Shown here: positions 49,850 to 58,544 of the stretch, piece by piece
Layout of the letters: each line of letters starts with the position of its first letter
How positions within the stretch are numbered: position 1 is the first letter of the stretch
Assembly: GCF_036867415.1 (NCBI RefSeq)
Contig: NZ_JBAJHU010000007.1
Coordinates: 133,425 to 197,424, forward strand
Direction of reading: 5' to 3'
DNA: 64,000 nucleotides
Source: Rossellomorea sp036867415
GTDB taxonomy: Bacteria > Bacillota > Bacilli > Bacillales > Bacillaceae_B
Translations under genes and position numbers: made by a program
The notes under the pieces: model-generated
Database searches by the model: none
What the model was told of the DNA's origin: nothing
Seen by the model: only the letters and a program-made list of their open reading frames with translations

Positions 49850-49872
49850 GGGGAGTTAGTTTTTAACTCCCC
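49850..49872 (+). terminator. Terminator after the rRNA methyltransferase
   Basis: GGGGAGTTA (49850-49858) and TAACTCCCC (49864-49872) form a perfect 9-bp stem. The following bases (ATTTATCATTT) are only partly T-rich. Confidence 0.7.
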
Positions 49873-50111
49873 ATTTATCATTTCCCACTCCATCCACTTC
49901 TTTATTCTGACAACATGTAAACCAGTCTGCATTGGGGTACACTTGAGATGTGTCATATTTTTTTGAGTGCCACCCGCTCTTTCGCTGCCATAAGTACTAC
50001 TTTTAACCCCGATGAAATGACAGATTATTCTGTCATTATTTCCTCGGAAACCGCAGAATACGACAACGATTACACTTTTTGTAGAATACCATCGAAAAAG
50101 GAGGACTTCTG

Positions 50112-50639
50112 TTGGATAAAGCAATATTTCTGGACCGTGACGGTGTCATTAATGAGGTAAAAACAAAAAGAGTGAAGTTTGTAAATAAACCAGAACAATT
50201 TTATTTCCTTGAAGGTGTAAAAGAAGCAGTAAGATTATTGACTGAAGCCGGATACAAGCTATTTGTTGTCACCAATCAGGGTGGTGTCGGACTTGGATAC
50301 TTATCTCATGAACATCTTCAAACCATCCATGATTATATGGTGGCGGAATTGGAAACAGCTGGCGGCCGGATCTATGAGGTCTCCTGCTGCATCCATAAAC
50401 CTCAAGAAGGGTGTGCGTGCAGAAAGCCCGAGCCAGGTATGATCATGGAGCTTTCTGATAGATACCATCTTGACCTTTCTGCTTCCTACATGATAGGCGA
50501 CAGGGAGCCAGATATCGAGTCAGGTCGAAAAGCAGGATGCAAAACAATATTAATAGCTGATGAATCATCTCCTTTATATCAGGCAGATTACGTGTTCGCA
50601 TCCCTTTTGGAAGCTTCACATTTTCTCGTGTCCCGCTGA
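50112..50639 (+). CDS. HAD phosphatase, HisB/GmhB-like
   Basis: A 175-residue HAD-IIIA phosphatase. Motif I is IFLDRDGVINE (nucleophile and acid Asp), motif II is VTNQGGVG, Lys is in CRKPEPGMI and motif IV is GDREPDIESG. The zinc-binding Cys pattern C-x-H...C-x-C is visible (CCIHKPQEGCACRKP), as in GmhB. Heptose bisphosphate is its usual substrate in Gram-negatives; in Bacillus the substrate is unclear. TTG 50112 with GGAGG upstream. A strong terminator follows. Confidence 0.88.
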   Translation: MDKAIFLDRDGVINEVKTKRVKFVNKPEQFYFLEGVKEAVRLLTEAGYKLFVVTNQGGVGLGYLSHEHLQTIHDYMVAELETAGGRIYEVSCCIHKPQEGCACRKPEPGMIMELSDRYHLDLSASYMIGDREPDIESGRKAGCKTILIADESSPLYQADYVFASLLEASHFLVSR

Positions 50640-50673
50640 ATCCTTTTTCGTTTCCTCCCCTCCATATTTACGT

Positions 50674-50725
50674 AAACAAAGCCTCTTTCCCCGTATCTTG
50701 CATGCAGGGGAAGAGGCTTTGTTTT
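50674..50725 (+). terminator. Strong terminator after the HAD gene
   Basis: AAACAAAGCCTCTT and AAGAGGCTTTGTTT form a stem continued by CCCC/GGGG around a 14-base loop; TTTT follows. It lies just before the DUF294 gene and rules out its very upstream start. Confidence 0.9.
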
Positions 50726-50794
50726 AACGATTTCCAAATAGGGAATTCTATGTTAGAGTACTATGGAACCAGGTTCGAAAAGGAGTGGTTTTTA

Positions 50795-52708
50795 TTGGAA
50801 CAGCAGGAACTTCTGCAAATTGTCAAAAATGTGTATCCATTCGATGTACTGACAGAAGATCAATTACAATATATAATTTCAGGGTCTACATACACCACCT
50901 TTAAGAAAGGTGAATTTCTTTTTCATGAAGATGATACCCTTGAAGATCTAGATATTTATTTTCTCGTATCGGGCTTGGCGAAGAACGTACTCCACCGTTC
51001 AAACGGTAAACAATATTCGTTGCGCTTTTATTACCCTGGAGACCTGATTGGCATCATGATCATGCTTACAAGCGGGGAGATGACTTTTTCGGTACAGGCC
51101 ATGGAAGAATGTAATGTTTTCCGTATCCAGAAGCAGCGTTTTCTTGATTTGATGACGCAAAATAGTGATTTCTCAAAAATTGTATTTGACAGCATCGGAA
51201 ATCGAATGAAAACGTTATATGACGAAATAAAATCTAAATCATCCGATAGCGATGATGAAAACATCACACTTTTCCGTACAAAAGTGCATAATTTAATGGA
51301 TTTCCCCTCCTTTATTGGTGAAGAAGATACAATCCTGCATGCTGCAAACTTAATGAAAGAAAGAGATACCTACGGTTTGGTGGCAGTTGATACAAATGGA
51401 AAGATGAAGGGAATTCTGACTCAAAGGGAAATCCTTGCCTATATTACTTCACCAGGTGGTTCGGAGAAAGTCAGGGACTGGATGAAACTGAATCCTTTTT
51501 GGATTCGTGATGAGTCGTTTGCTTATGAAGCATTGTCTTATTTCAAACATGAAGAAGTGGATTTCGTCCCCATCATCCGTAATGAATCTGTCGTCGGGGT
51601 TCTCACAAGCAGCTCATTTATCAATATCCAGGACTCCAATTATCTTGATTTATCCTATAAAATCCAAAAGGCTGTCAGCCGTGATGAATTGGTCCGACTG
51701 GCTACTGTGAAAAATGATACCTTTCAACAATTCATCGGAGACCTCTTCCTGCAGGACAGTCCAGGTTACGATGTGTGTGAAGTAATCAGTAACTATAATG
51801 ACAGGCTGCACAGAAAGATCATACAATTGACAGAGAAAGAAATGCGTCAAGAAGGGTATGGGCGGGCACCAATCAATTATTGTTTTATCGTGATGGGAAG
51901 TCAGGGCCGCAGTGAGCAAGGCTTCCATACCGATCAGGATAACGGCATCATTCTTGATGACTACAGCCACTTATCAGATATGAAAAAGGTGGATACCTAC
52001 TTTCAAGCATTCACAGAGAAGTTAAATCGTAAGCTTGAAGCTTGCGGTTTTTCTGAGTGCACTGGCGGAATCATGGCAAAAGAACAAAAATGGAAGCGTT
52101 CGTATACTGATTGGAAGATAGCAATCGATGAATGGCTCCATGAAATGGACGCACAGGAAATTCAAAATACTACGATGTTTTATGACTTCCGACCTATTTA
52201 TGGGGATTATTCCATTGCTGAAGAGATCAGGAATTACCTGGCTGAAAAATCAAAACGTTCCCTCAATTTGCAGCAATTGCTGCGAAAAGATGCACTGCGG
52301 TTCAAGCTTCCTGTCGGCCCGCTGGGAAGAGTGAATTTAAAGCCTAAAAATCATTTATTCAATATTAAAAAATCCGGTCTCTTGCAAATGGTGAATATGA
52401 TCAGAATTCATTGTGTAAAGTATGGCGTAAAAGAAGTAAATACGATTAAACGAGTGAATGCTTTAAAGAACATGCAGGCATTCCATCCGAGGGATGCTGA
52501 AAATGTGAAGATGGCCATGCATATTTTCCTAACCCTCCGCACCAAGCAAAACCTTAAAGAATTAAGGGAAGGAAAACAGTTGAGCAATGAAGTGGATGTT
52601 CGAGATTTAACTAAAGAGGACCGGCAAAGATTGAAGGAAGCGGTACAAATAGCCAACCGGTTACAGCAAGTGATGGAAATAAGCTTCAACAGAAATCGGG
52701 TGGTCTGA
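50795..52708 (+). CDS. cNMP-binding, CBS-pair, DUF294 nucleotidyltransferase
   Basis: A 637-residue multidomain protein. An N-terminal cyclic-nucleotide-binding-like domain (about 10-130) is followed by a CBS pair (about 165-280) and a DUF294 nucleotidyltransferase with MGSQGRSEQGFHTDQDNGII (GS, D-x-D) near residue 360, then its C-terminal helical domain. Related to GlnD uridylyltransferase only in the catalytic core. It might modify a protein or small molecule according to a bound nucleotide. TTG 50795 has AAAGGAG nine bases upstream. Its stop overlaps the exonuclease start (TGATG). Confidence 0.88.
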   Translation: MEQQELLQIVKNVYPFDVLTEDQLQYIISGSTYTTFKKGEFLFHEDDTLEDLDIYFLVSGLAKNVLHRSNGKQYSLRFYYPGDLIGIMIMLTSGEMTFSVQAMEECNVFRIQKQRFLDLMTQNSDFSKIVFDSIGNRMKTLYDEIKSKSSDSDDENITLFRTKVHNLMDFPSFIGEEDTILHAANLMKERDTYGLVAVDTNGKMKGILTQREILAYITSPGGSEKVRDWMKLNPFWIRDESFAYEALSYFKHEEVDFVPIIRNESVVGVLTSSSFINIQDSNYLDLSYKIQKAVSRDELVRLATVKNDTFQQFIGDLFLQDSPGYDVCEVISNYNDRLHRKIIQLTEKEMRQEGYGRAPINYCFIVMGSQGRSEQGFHTDQDNGIILDDYSHLSDMKKVDTYFQAFTEKLNRKLEACGFSECTGGIMAKEQKWKRSYTDWKIAIDEWLHEMDAQEIQNTTMFYDFRPIYGDYSIAEEIRNYLAEKSKRSLNLQQLLRKDALRFKLPVGPLGRVNLKPKNHLFNIKKSGLLQMVNMIRIHCVKYGVKEVNTIKRVNALKNMQAFHPRDAENVKMAMHIFLTLRTKQNLKELREGKQLSNEVDVRDLTKEDRQRLKEAVQIANRLQQVMEISFNRNRVV

Positions 52709-53454
52709 TGAATGATATAGGAATAAATGTGGGATTCCGTATCCTTAAGTACTATCTGTGGCAACAATTTTTCTTCAGGGTTCAGGTGAATCGGGAAAAA
52801 GTAAGGCCGTCCTATATTAAAGTCGGTGATTCCTTAAAAGAATTCGAAACAGAAAAACCGACACTTCAACAAATGCATTTGTATCATTGTACCTTCACCA
52901 TTTTTGATTTGGAAACTACCGGATTCTTCCCGGAAATAGGAGACGAAATCATTTCAATCGGAGCAGTTAAAGTGTTTGAAGGGAAAATACAGCAAAAAGA
53001 AACGTTTTATCAGGTCATCAACCCTCTACAGACAGTATCAAGGGAAACAAAGAAGTTCACCGGCCTCAGACGTAAAGATTTTCTTAATGGGGTTACTCTG
53101 CCTGTCGCGCTTAAACATTTCCTTGAATTCAGTAAAGGTACAATTTTGGTTGCACATCCAGCTAGTTTTGACATTAATTTCCTTCAACAGAGACTGAATA
53201 AATGGGAACTCCCCTCTTTCCAGCCTGAGTATGTAGACTCATTTGCCCTGGCTAATGCATTGCTTGGGAGGAAGGATTGCTACTTGGATGCATTGGTGAA
53301 TAGATTCGATATTCCAAAGCGGACCCGTCACCATGCATTAAATGATGCGGTCATGACAGCGGAAATTTTCGAAGAACTTCTTAAAATTTGTTACCGCCAA
53401 GAAGTACATACCATTAAGGGAATGCATGAGCTGATCAGTGATCAAAAAGAATAG
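52708..53454 (+). CDS. DnaQ-like 3'-5' exonuclease
   Basis: A 248-residue DEDDh exonuclease. ExoI is FTIFDLETTGFFP (DxE), ExoII is HPASFDINFLQ and ExoIII is HHALNDAVMTAEIF (H...D). The fold is that of the DNA polymerase epsilon subunit. It is not fused to a polymerase, so it is probably a separate RNA or DNA trimming enzyme. Overlap of one base with the DUF294 gene argues for translational coupling. The same pair (DUF294 and DEDDh exonuclease) is known in other bacteria. Confidence 0.88.
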   Translation: MNDIGINVGFRILKYYLWQQFFFRVQVNREKVRPSYIKVGDSLKEFETEKPTLQQMHLYHCTFTIFDLETTGFFPEIGDEIISIGAVKVFEGKIQQKETFYQVINPLQTVSRETKKFTGLRRKDFLNGVTLPVALKHFLEFSKGTILVAHPASFDINFLQQRLNKWELPSFQPEYVDSFALANALLGRKDCYLDALVNRFDIPKRTRHHALNDAVMTAEIFEELLKICYRQEVHTIKGMHELISDQKE

Positions 53455-53461
53455 CAATAGA

Positions 53462-53492
53462 AAAAAGACTCTCGGAGATGAGAGTCTTTTTT
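53462..53492. terminator. Bidirectional terminator between exonuclease and proA
   Basis: AAAAAGACTCTC and GAGAGTCTTTTTT form a stem with T-runs on both strands. It serves the convergent exonuclease and proA genes. Confidence 0.9.
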
Positions 53493-53503
53493 CCTGTTTA
53501 TTC

Positions 53504-54766
53504 CTATCGCGTTTGTCCTGTACCATGCATCATATATTTCACTGTTGTCAGCGCAGGAAGACCCATAGGTCCTCTGGCATGTAATTTCTGGGTTGAAATA
53601 CCGATTTCAGCACCAAATCCAAGTGCTCCTCCATCAGTGAAACGCGTGGATGCATTATGATAGAGCGCTGCTGCATCTACTAACAGCATGAATTTTTTTG
53701 CAGTTTCTTCATTTTCAGTAATAATCGCTTCTGAATGCTTCGTTCCATATTGTTCAATATGATCGACTGCATCGTCAAGTGATTCTACCACCTTCACTGC
53801 AATGTCGAGACTTAAGTACTCATTCGCCCAGTCTTCTTCACCTGCAGGTTTGGCACTGGAAATGGACTGAACCACTTTATCATCACCATGGATGGAAACG
53901 TCATATTCAGCCAGCTTTGCTGTCAATGCATCTTTGTGTTTGTTAAACCATTCCTCATGGATGATAACTGTCTCTGCGGCATTACACACTGCAGGCCGGT
54001 CAGTTTTTGAATTAATGAGGATATTCAATGCTTTGTCAACATCTGCATCTCTATCGATGTAGATGTGGCAATTTCCTACACCCGTCTCAAGAACAGGTAC
54101 AGTTGCATTGTTTACAACTGCATTGATGAGCGCTCCACCGCCGCGCGGGATCAGCACATCGATATGTTCTTTCATCGTAAACAGTTCATTTGTTGCATCA
54201 CGATCTGTCGTATTGATGAATTGAACCGCTTCTTTAGGGATATCCGTTTCTTCCAATGCTTCATGCATGACATCGACAATTGCTTTATTGGATGTAATGG
54301 CATTTGAACCGCCTTTAAGAACAATGGCATTACCTGACTTCAATGCTAAACCTGTAGCATCCACTGTTACATTCGGACGTGCTTCATAAATCATGCCGAT
54401 AACACCTAATGGAACAGTTACTTTCTGTACTTGAAGCTGGTTTTCAAGTGTCCAGTCGGACACTATTTTCCCAGTGGGATCTTCTAAGTCTGCGACTTGT
54501 CTAAGGCCGTTTGCAAAGTCTTCTACACGTTCTTTTGTCAATGAAAGACGATCCATGAATGCTTCTTCAAATCCTTTTTCTCTGCCTCTTTCAAGGTCTT
54601 TTTCATTTTGATTCAAAATTCTTTCATAGTTGGCGTCCAAGTGATCAGCAAGTGTATGCAACGCTTTATTTTTCTGATCAGTTGTTAATAGACTTAATGT
54701 TTTAGAAGCTTTTTTTGCCTTTATCGCTTGTTTTTTCACATCGGTTTTTTCAATAGTTAAAGTCAT
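53504..54766 (-). CDS. proA: Glutamate-5-semialdehyde dehydrogenase
   Basis: A 420-residue NADPH-dependent reductase that converts glutamyl-5-phosphate to glutamate-5-semialdehyde, the second step of proline synthesis. It belongs to the aldehyde dehydrogenase superfamily; the catalytic Cys is in PAVCNAAETVI and VIYEARPNVTVDATG and LLVDAAALYHNASTRFTDGG mark ProA. The ATG at 54766 has AGGAGG upstream; a longer ORF start does not. It is co-transcribed after proB with a 59-base gap. Confidence 0.95.
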   Translation of the reverse strand: MTLTIEKTDVKKQAIKAKKASKTLSLLTTDQKNKALHTLADHLDANYERILNQNEKDLERGREKGFEEAFMDRLSLTKERVEDFANGLRQVADLEDPTGKIVSDWTLENQLQVQKVTVPLGVIGMIYEARPNVTVDATGLALKSGNAIVLKGGSNAITSNKAIVDVMHEALEETDIPKEAVQFINTTDRDATNELFTMKEHIDVLIPRGGGALINAVVNNATVPVLETGVGNCHIYIDRDADVDKALNILINSKTDRPAVCNAAETVIIHEEWFNKHKDALTAKLAEYDVSIHGDDKVVQSISSAKPAGEEDWANEYLSLDIAVKVVESLDDAVDHIEQYGTKHSEAIITENEETAKKFMLLVDAAALYHNASTRFTDGGALGFGAEIGISTQKLHARGPMGLPALTTVKYMMHGTGQTR

Positions 54767-54825
54767 CAAATGCCTCCTGTTTTTAATTGTAGTAGTTACG
54801 ATTCTTGTTGGTTGCTGTTTGTATC

Positions 54826-55941
54826 CTATACTCCTGCTGGAATCGGTAAATCGATGTGGCATACCAGATGATCGATTTCAACAGCAATTTGGTCGTCTTC
54901 AATTTCAGTTGGGTTTTTCAGTTGGCCAGAACGGTAATTCACCATCCCCAAGCCGATTTCTTCATTTCGGTTGTCAAGGATTCTCACGACTGCCCCTTTA
55001 TCAAAACGTCCTTTTACCGTATATATATCATTGATTGTAAGGCTTTCCTTCTGTTCCAGGATGCGTTCTTTTGCATCTGTGTCAATCATGATCTCACCTT
55101 CTGGACCAGAATTGAATGCGATCCATTGCTTTTTTGAATCCAGGTTCACTGCATCTTCACCAGATTCGAAATAGGTTCCTTTCGCAGTATGCTGCACTGC
55201 ATCGTATATGATATTTGTGTTGCCGGATTTCCCGAGAAAAGCAGGGATACCTGATGCCATGGTAATTTTAAATGCATCGATCTTAGAGCGCATGCCCCCG
55301 GTACCGACTGAACTTCCCGGTTCTCCAGCCATATCTTCAATTTTATCGTTAATCTCTGTTACACTTTCCAGTAATTCAGCTTCTGGATTCTTACGGGGAT
55401 CAGAATCGTATAATCCATCAATGTCAGAAAGGATGATTAATTGATCTGCATCAACTAATGCAGCTACTTTCGCAGAAAGCGTGTCATTATCCCCGAATTT
55501 CAAACGATCGACTGTTACCGTATCGTTTTCATTAACGATCGGAATAATGCCTCTCTCAAGAAGTACATTGATCGTATTACGCGCATTATTGTAACGATCT
55601 TCATCTGAAAAGTCACTGCGAGTAATCAGAATTTGGGAAGCTACGTAACCATGCGATATAAATAGATCAGAATAAGCTTCGATCAATAAACCTTGCCCGA
55701 TTGCAGCCGCGGCTTGCTTCTCCGGTAAAGAGCTTGGACGTGTTAAGCAGCCCAATTTGCGGTATCCGGCTGCGACCGCGCCTGAAGAGACAAGCAAAAC
55801 TTCATGGCCGTCATCTTTCAAACGAACAACTTCATCTACCAGTCGTTCAAGCTTTCTACGGCTCATTTCTCCGTGCAAGCTCGTTAATGAACTGCTTCCA
55901 ATCTTTATCACGATACGTTTCTTCTTATTATCTTGGGACAT
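54826..55941 (-). CDS. proB: Glutamate 5-kinase
   Basis: A 371-residue kinase that phosphorylates glutamate to glutamyl-5-phosphate. The amino-acid-kinase domain begins RIVIKIGSSSLTS and holds LLVSSGAVAAGYRKLG and GTGGMRSKIDAFK. A C-terminal PUA domain (about 280-355, with RFDKGAVVRILD) is present. Proline feedback inhibition is known for this family. The upstream region contains a terminator directly before the ribosome-binding site. proA follows. Confidence 0.95.
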   Translation of the reverse strand: MSQDNKKKRIVIKIGSSSLTSLHGEMSRRKLERLVDEVVRLKDDGHEVLLVSSGAVAAGYRKLGCLTRPSSLPEKQAAAAIGQGLLIEAYSDLFISHGYVASQILITRSDFSDEDRYNNARNTINVLLERGIIPIVNENDTVTVDRLKFGDNDTLSAKVAALVDADQLIILSDIDGLYDSDPRKNPEAELLESVTEINDKIEDMAGEPGSSVGTGGMRSKIDAFKITMASGIPAFLGKSGNTNIIYDAVQHTAKGTYFESGEDAVNLDSKKQWIAFNSGPEGEIMIDTDAKERILEQKESLTINDIYTVKGRFDKGAVVRILDNRNEEIGLGMVNYRSGQLKNPTEIEDDQIAVEIDHLVCHIDLPIPAGV

Positions 55942-55962
55942 CCAATCACTCCTAGTAAAAAG

Positions 55963-56000
55963 GTCCGTCCCTCGTCCCTTTACTTTTGAGAGGGACGGAC
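55963..56000 (-). terminator. Terminator/attenuator between proC and proB
   Basis: GTCCGTCCCTC (55963-55973) and GAGGGACGGAC (55990-56000) form a perfect 11-bp stem; the minus strand follows with CTTTTTAC and then AGGAG of proB. It either ends the proC transcript, leaving proBA to its own promoter, or acts as an attenuator. No T-box core is found in the 123-base gap. Confidence 0.85.
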
Positions 56001-56064
56001 TTGTATTTCTTGTATTTCTTTCATAATGGTATTTGAATGTTAATAGAGGTTTTATAGTTGTGTA

Positions 56065-56910
56065 TTAGTTTGTCACTAATTGTCGGGACTGTAATTCGGA
56101 GCTGATTTCTTTTGATCTTTTTTCTGCTCCTTTTACAGCTTCTGAGATAGCCTTCCCTCCGCCAAACTCTGCTAGTGCATCAAGTCCGGCAGCTGTCGTG
56201 CCATTAGGGGATGTTACGTTTTCTCTTAGTTGTGTTGGTGTTTCTTCCCGTTCAAGCATCATTTTTGCCGCTCCGAAGATGGTTTGTGCACCAATTTTAC
56301 GGGCAAGCTTCGGATCTAATCCCGCTTCTGCACCGGTCTTTTCGATATGCTCCATAAGATAATAGAAGTAAGCGGGGCCGCTGCCTGCAATTCCGGTAAA
56401 TATATCCATCTCACTTTCATCAATTACATATACTTCTCCGATACTTGAAAGCAATTCCTCAGCGTTCTTCATATCATCTTCTGACGTGAATCTGCCGGAA
56501 CTGATAGCTGTTGCAGACTCTTTAAGCATACTTGATGTATTCGGCATCACACGGATGACTGATTGGCCGGCAGGAAGTTGTTCTTCCATATGTGAAGTGG
56601 TGATTCCTGCAAGTACAGACATAATAACAGTGTCTCTATTTACTAAATCATTAATGGAGTCCAGCGCTTTATCGATATCTTTTGGCTTCATTGCAAGAAA
56701 GAGAATGTCAATTTCATCAAAAGGCAGATCATCTTTCAGCATGGTGCGCACATCGTATTTTGCGTTTATCTCCTGAAGCCTTCCTTCGTTACTCCGATTT
56801 GAAACAATTATTTGATCACTTGGGATCTTGCCGCTTTGCACTGTTCCGGAAATCATCGCTTCCGCCATATTTCCTGCACCTAAGAAAGCAACTGTTTTAT
56901 TTTTCAACAA
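56065..56910 (-). CDS. proC: Pyrroline-5-carboxylate reductase
   Basis: A 281-residue NADPH-dependent enzyme that makes proline from pyrroline-5-carboxylate. The N-terminal Rossmann motif is FLGAGNMAEAMI, and the C-terminal domain has DIFTGIAGSGPAYFYYLMEH and LRENVTSPNGTTAAGL, both signatures. The start is TTG at 56910, with GGAG and AGGA upstream. It precedes proB and proA on the same strand but is separated from them by a strong hairpin. Confidence 0.93.
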   Translation of the reverse strand: MLKNKTVAFLGAGNMAEAMISGTVQSGKIPSDQIIVSNRSNEGRLQEINAKYDVRTMLKDDLPFDEIDILFLAMKPKDIDKALDSINDLVNRDTVIMSVLAGITTSHMEEQLPAGQSVIRVMPNTSSMLKESATAISSGRFTSEDDMKNAEELLSSIGEVYVIDESEMDIFTGIAGSGPAYFYYLMEHIEKTGAEAGLDPKLARKIGAQTIFGAAKMMLEREETPTQLRENVTSPNGTTAAGLDALAEFGGGKAISEAVKGAEKRSKEISSELQSRQLVTN

Positions 56911-57102
56911 TCCTATCCACTCCGTTTCATTAATTTAATTAAAAGTTGTTTTTAGTCATGTTTAGTTGAATATTTTTAAATAATTGATTTGAATTATATA
57001 TTTTGTCCTGTGTTTTGTTCACAACGTTTATAATCGTAACATGATGGTAAATGATATCAAGGCGATATACGGAAGTAGTAAGGAATTAGCCGAAAAAGGT
57101 AG

Positions 57103-57116
57103 TGGAAGCGTTATCA
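57103..57116 (+). promoter_or_regulatory. Candidate cre site in a 400-base gap before proC
   Basis: TGGAAGCGTTATCA matches 13 of 14 positions of TGWAANCGNTNWCA. It is about 190 bases upstream of proC. Apart from this and the terminator at 57252 the gap 56911-57306 holds no gene; it is AT-rich. Confidence 0.35.
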
Positions 57117-57251
57117 TTTCATTTACAGTTATTCAAATACGCTCTGAGAGCTTTAAATCACCAATAATCACGTTTAATCAGCATTAGTTGTAAGATTTTT
57201 AAATTGCGGTGCCGATTCTGCGCTGAACTCAGCTTTTCGTCGGTTGCCGAC

Positions 57252-57290
57252 AAAAAAGCCCGCCAGGCATTTTCAGCCTGGCGGGCTTTT
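57252..57290 (-). terminator. Terminator after the LCP gene
   Basis: GCCCGCCAGGC and GCCTGGCGGGC form a perfect 11-bp GC-rich stem; both sides have A- or T-runs. On the minus strand TTTTTTG follows. Confidence 0.93.
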
Positions 57291-57306
57291 CAACTTCGTT
57301 CATTTA

Positions 57307-58257
57307 TTATTCGGTAACTTCTTTCGAGCTTTTTCCGCTCAGGAAGTCTTTCAGTGCTTGGATATTTTCTTCATAATCCAATTCAATGACAGAGCCTACG
57401 CCTTCGTATCTTCCAAATCCGTATGATCCTTCGACAGGAATCGTTAATTTGTCTATTTCATCACTGTTACTTAATAGTACATCTTTCACGAGTGAGATTT
57501 GATCGAGCTTTGACATGTTGGTTTGGATATATGGCTGTATGGAACCAGCCAGTTTAGGAAGCTTTGTGACACCGTCGAGGGTCAATACTTCTCCTTTTAA
57601 GGCCGAAATTACCTTTTGCTGTCTCTCAACCCTGCCGAAATCCCCCTCAGCATCTGCACGGAATCTCGCATAACCCAGCAGTTCTTTACCATTTAAGTTC
57701 TGTACGCCAGGTTCAAGTGAAACTCCTATATTTTCAGACATTGCTTTTTCAACATCCATTTCAATTCCTTCAGGAGCAAGAATATCAACAGATTGTTCGA
57801 AACCTTTAAAATCGACCATCATATAGTATTGGATATCGATATCAAAATTGTGCTTGATTGTTTTTCTCAATAATTCCGGTCCGCCTAAATAGAATGCAGT
57901 ATTCAGCTTATAGTTTTGATAACCTGGAATTTCTACATAAATGTCCCTCATAAAAGAGACTAATTTTGTTTCATTTGTTTTAGGATCCACCTGGGCGAGC
58001 ATCATCGTATCCGTCCGGGATTTTTCTTCTCCCCTGCTGTCAACGCCGAGCAGCAATACATTGATTTTCCCATTTTCGTCTTTGACCCCGTTAAATTTAT
58101 ATTCTTTCATGTTCTGCTTGCCATCAGCCATCTGGTACCCTTTATAGAATTGAAAAGCTGAATAGCCAAGTAAACATAATATGATTAATAATAGCACTGT
58201 GATAATTTTTCTTCCCCGTTTTTTCTTTCTCTTCTTGCGATCGAGTCTTGAATCCAT
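57307..58257 (-). CDS. LytR-CpsA-Psr family cell-wall ligase
   Basis: A 316-residue LCP protein: a very basic cytoplasmic start (RKKRKKKRGRK), one transmembrane helix (IITVLLLIILCLLGYSAF) and an extracellular LCP domain. Conserved segments are NVLLLGVDSRGEEKSRTDTMM (Asp/Arg pyrophosphate-binding), VSFMRDIYVEIPG, and YARFRADAEGDFGRVERQQ. LCP enzymes attach teichoic acid or other glycopolymers to peptidoglycan. GAAGGTGG precedes the ATG. It is a single gene with a strong terminator. Confidence 0.9.
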   Translation of the reverse strand: MDSRLDRKKRKKKRGRKIITVLLLIILCLLGYSAFQFYKGYQMADGKQNMKEYKFNGVKDENGKINVLLLGVDSRGEEKSRTDTMMLAQVDPKTNETKLVSFMRDIYVEIPGYQNYKLNTAFYLGGPELLRKTIKHNFDIDIQYYMMVDFKGFEQSVDILAPEGIEMDVEKAMSENIGVSLEPGVQNLNGKELLGYARFRADAEGDFGRVERQQKVISALKGEVLTLDGVTKLPKLAGSIQPYIQTNMSKLDQISLVKDVLLSNSDEIDKLTIPVEGSYGFGRYEGVGSVIELDYEENIQALKDFLSGKSSKEVTE

Positions 58258-58490
58258 TTTTCCACCTTCTTTGCAAAATAAAATGGCAGCAAGCTATTGA
58301 GAAATTTTACTCTACTATCCATTGTAACTCAATACACAGGTTATGGAGAGAAAAGCATGAAATTCCAGCATGATAAGAATATATAGTTTATAGTAACATA
58401 ATTGTATCGATATAGCTCCATTATTCATGAATGGAAGCGAACTCCAAAGATCGTTCAAAATGTAGCACCGGTTTCATATTCGCCATTTAA

Positions 58491-58523
58491 AAAGCTGAGT
58501 CTGTGGATCATCGACTCAGCTTT
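58491..58523 (-). terminator. Terminator after the cobalamin transport operon
   Basis: AAAGCTGAGTC and GACTCAGCTTT form a perfect 11-bp stem; the minus strand continues TTTAAATGG. Confidence 0.85.
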
Positions 58524-58544
58524 GCCTTTCAGTCCTCCATTATA

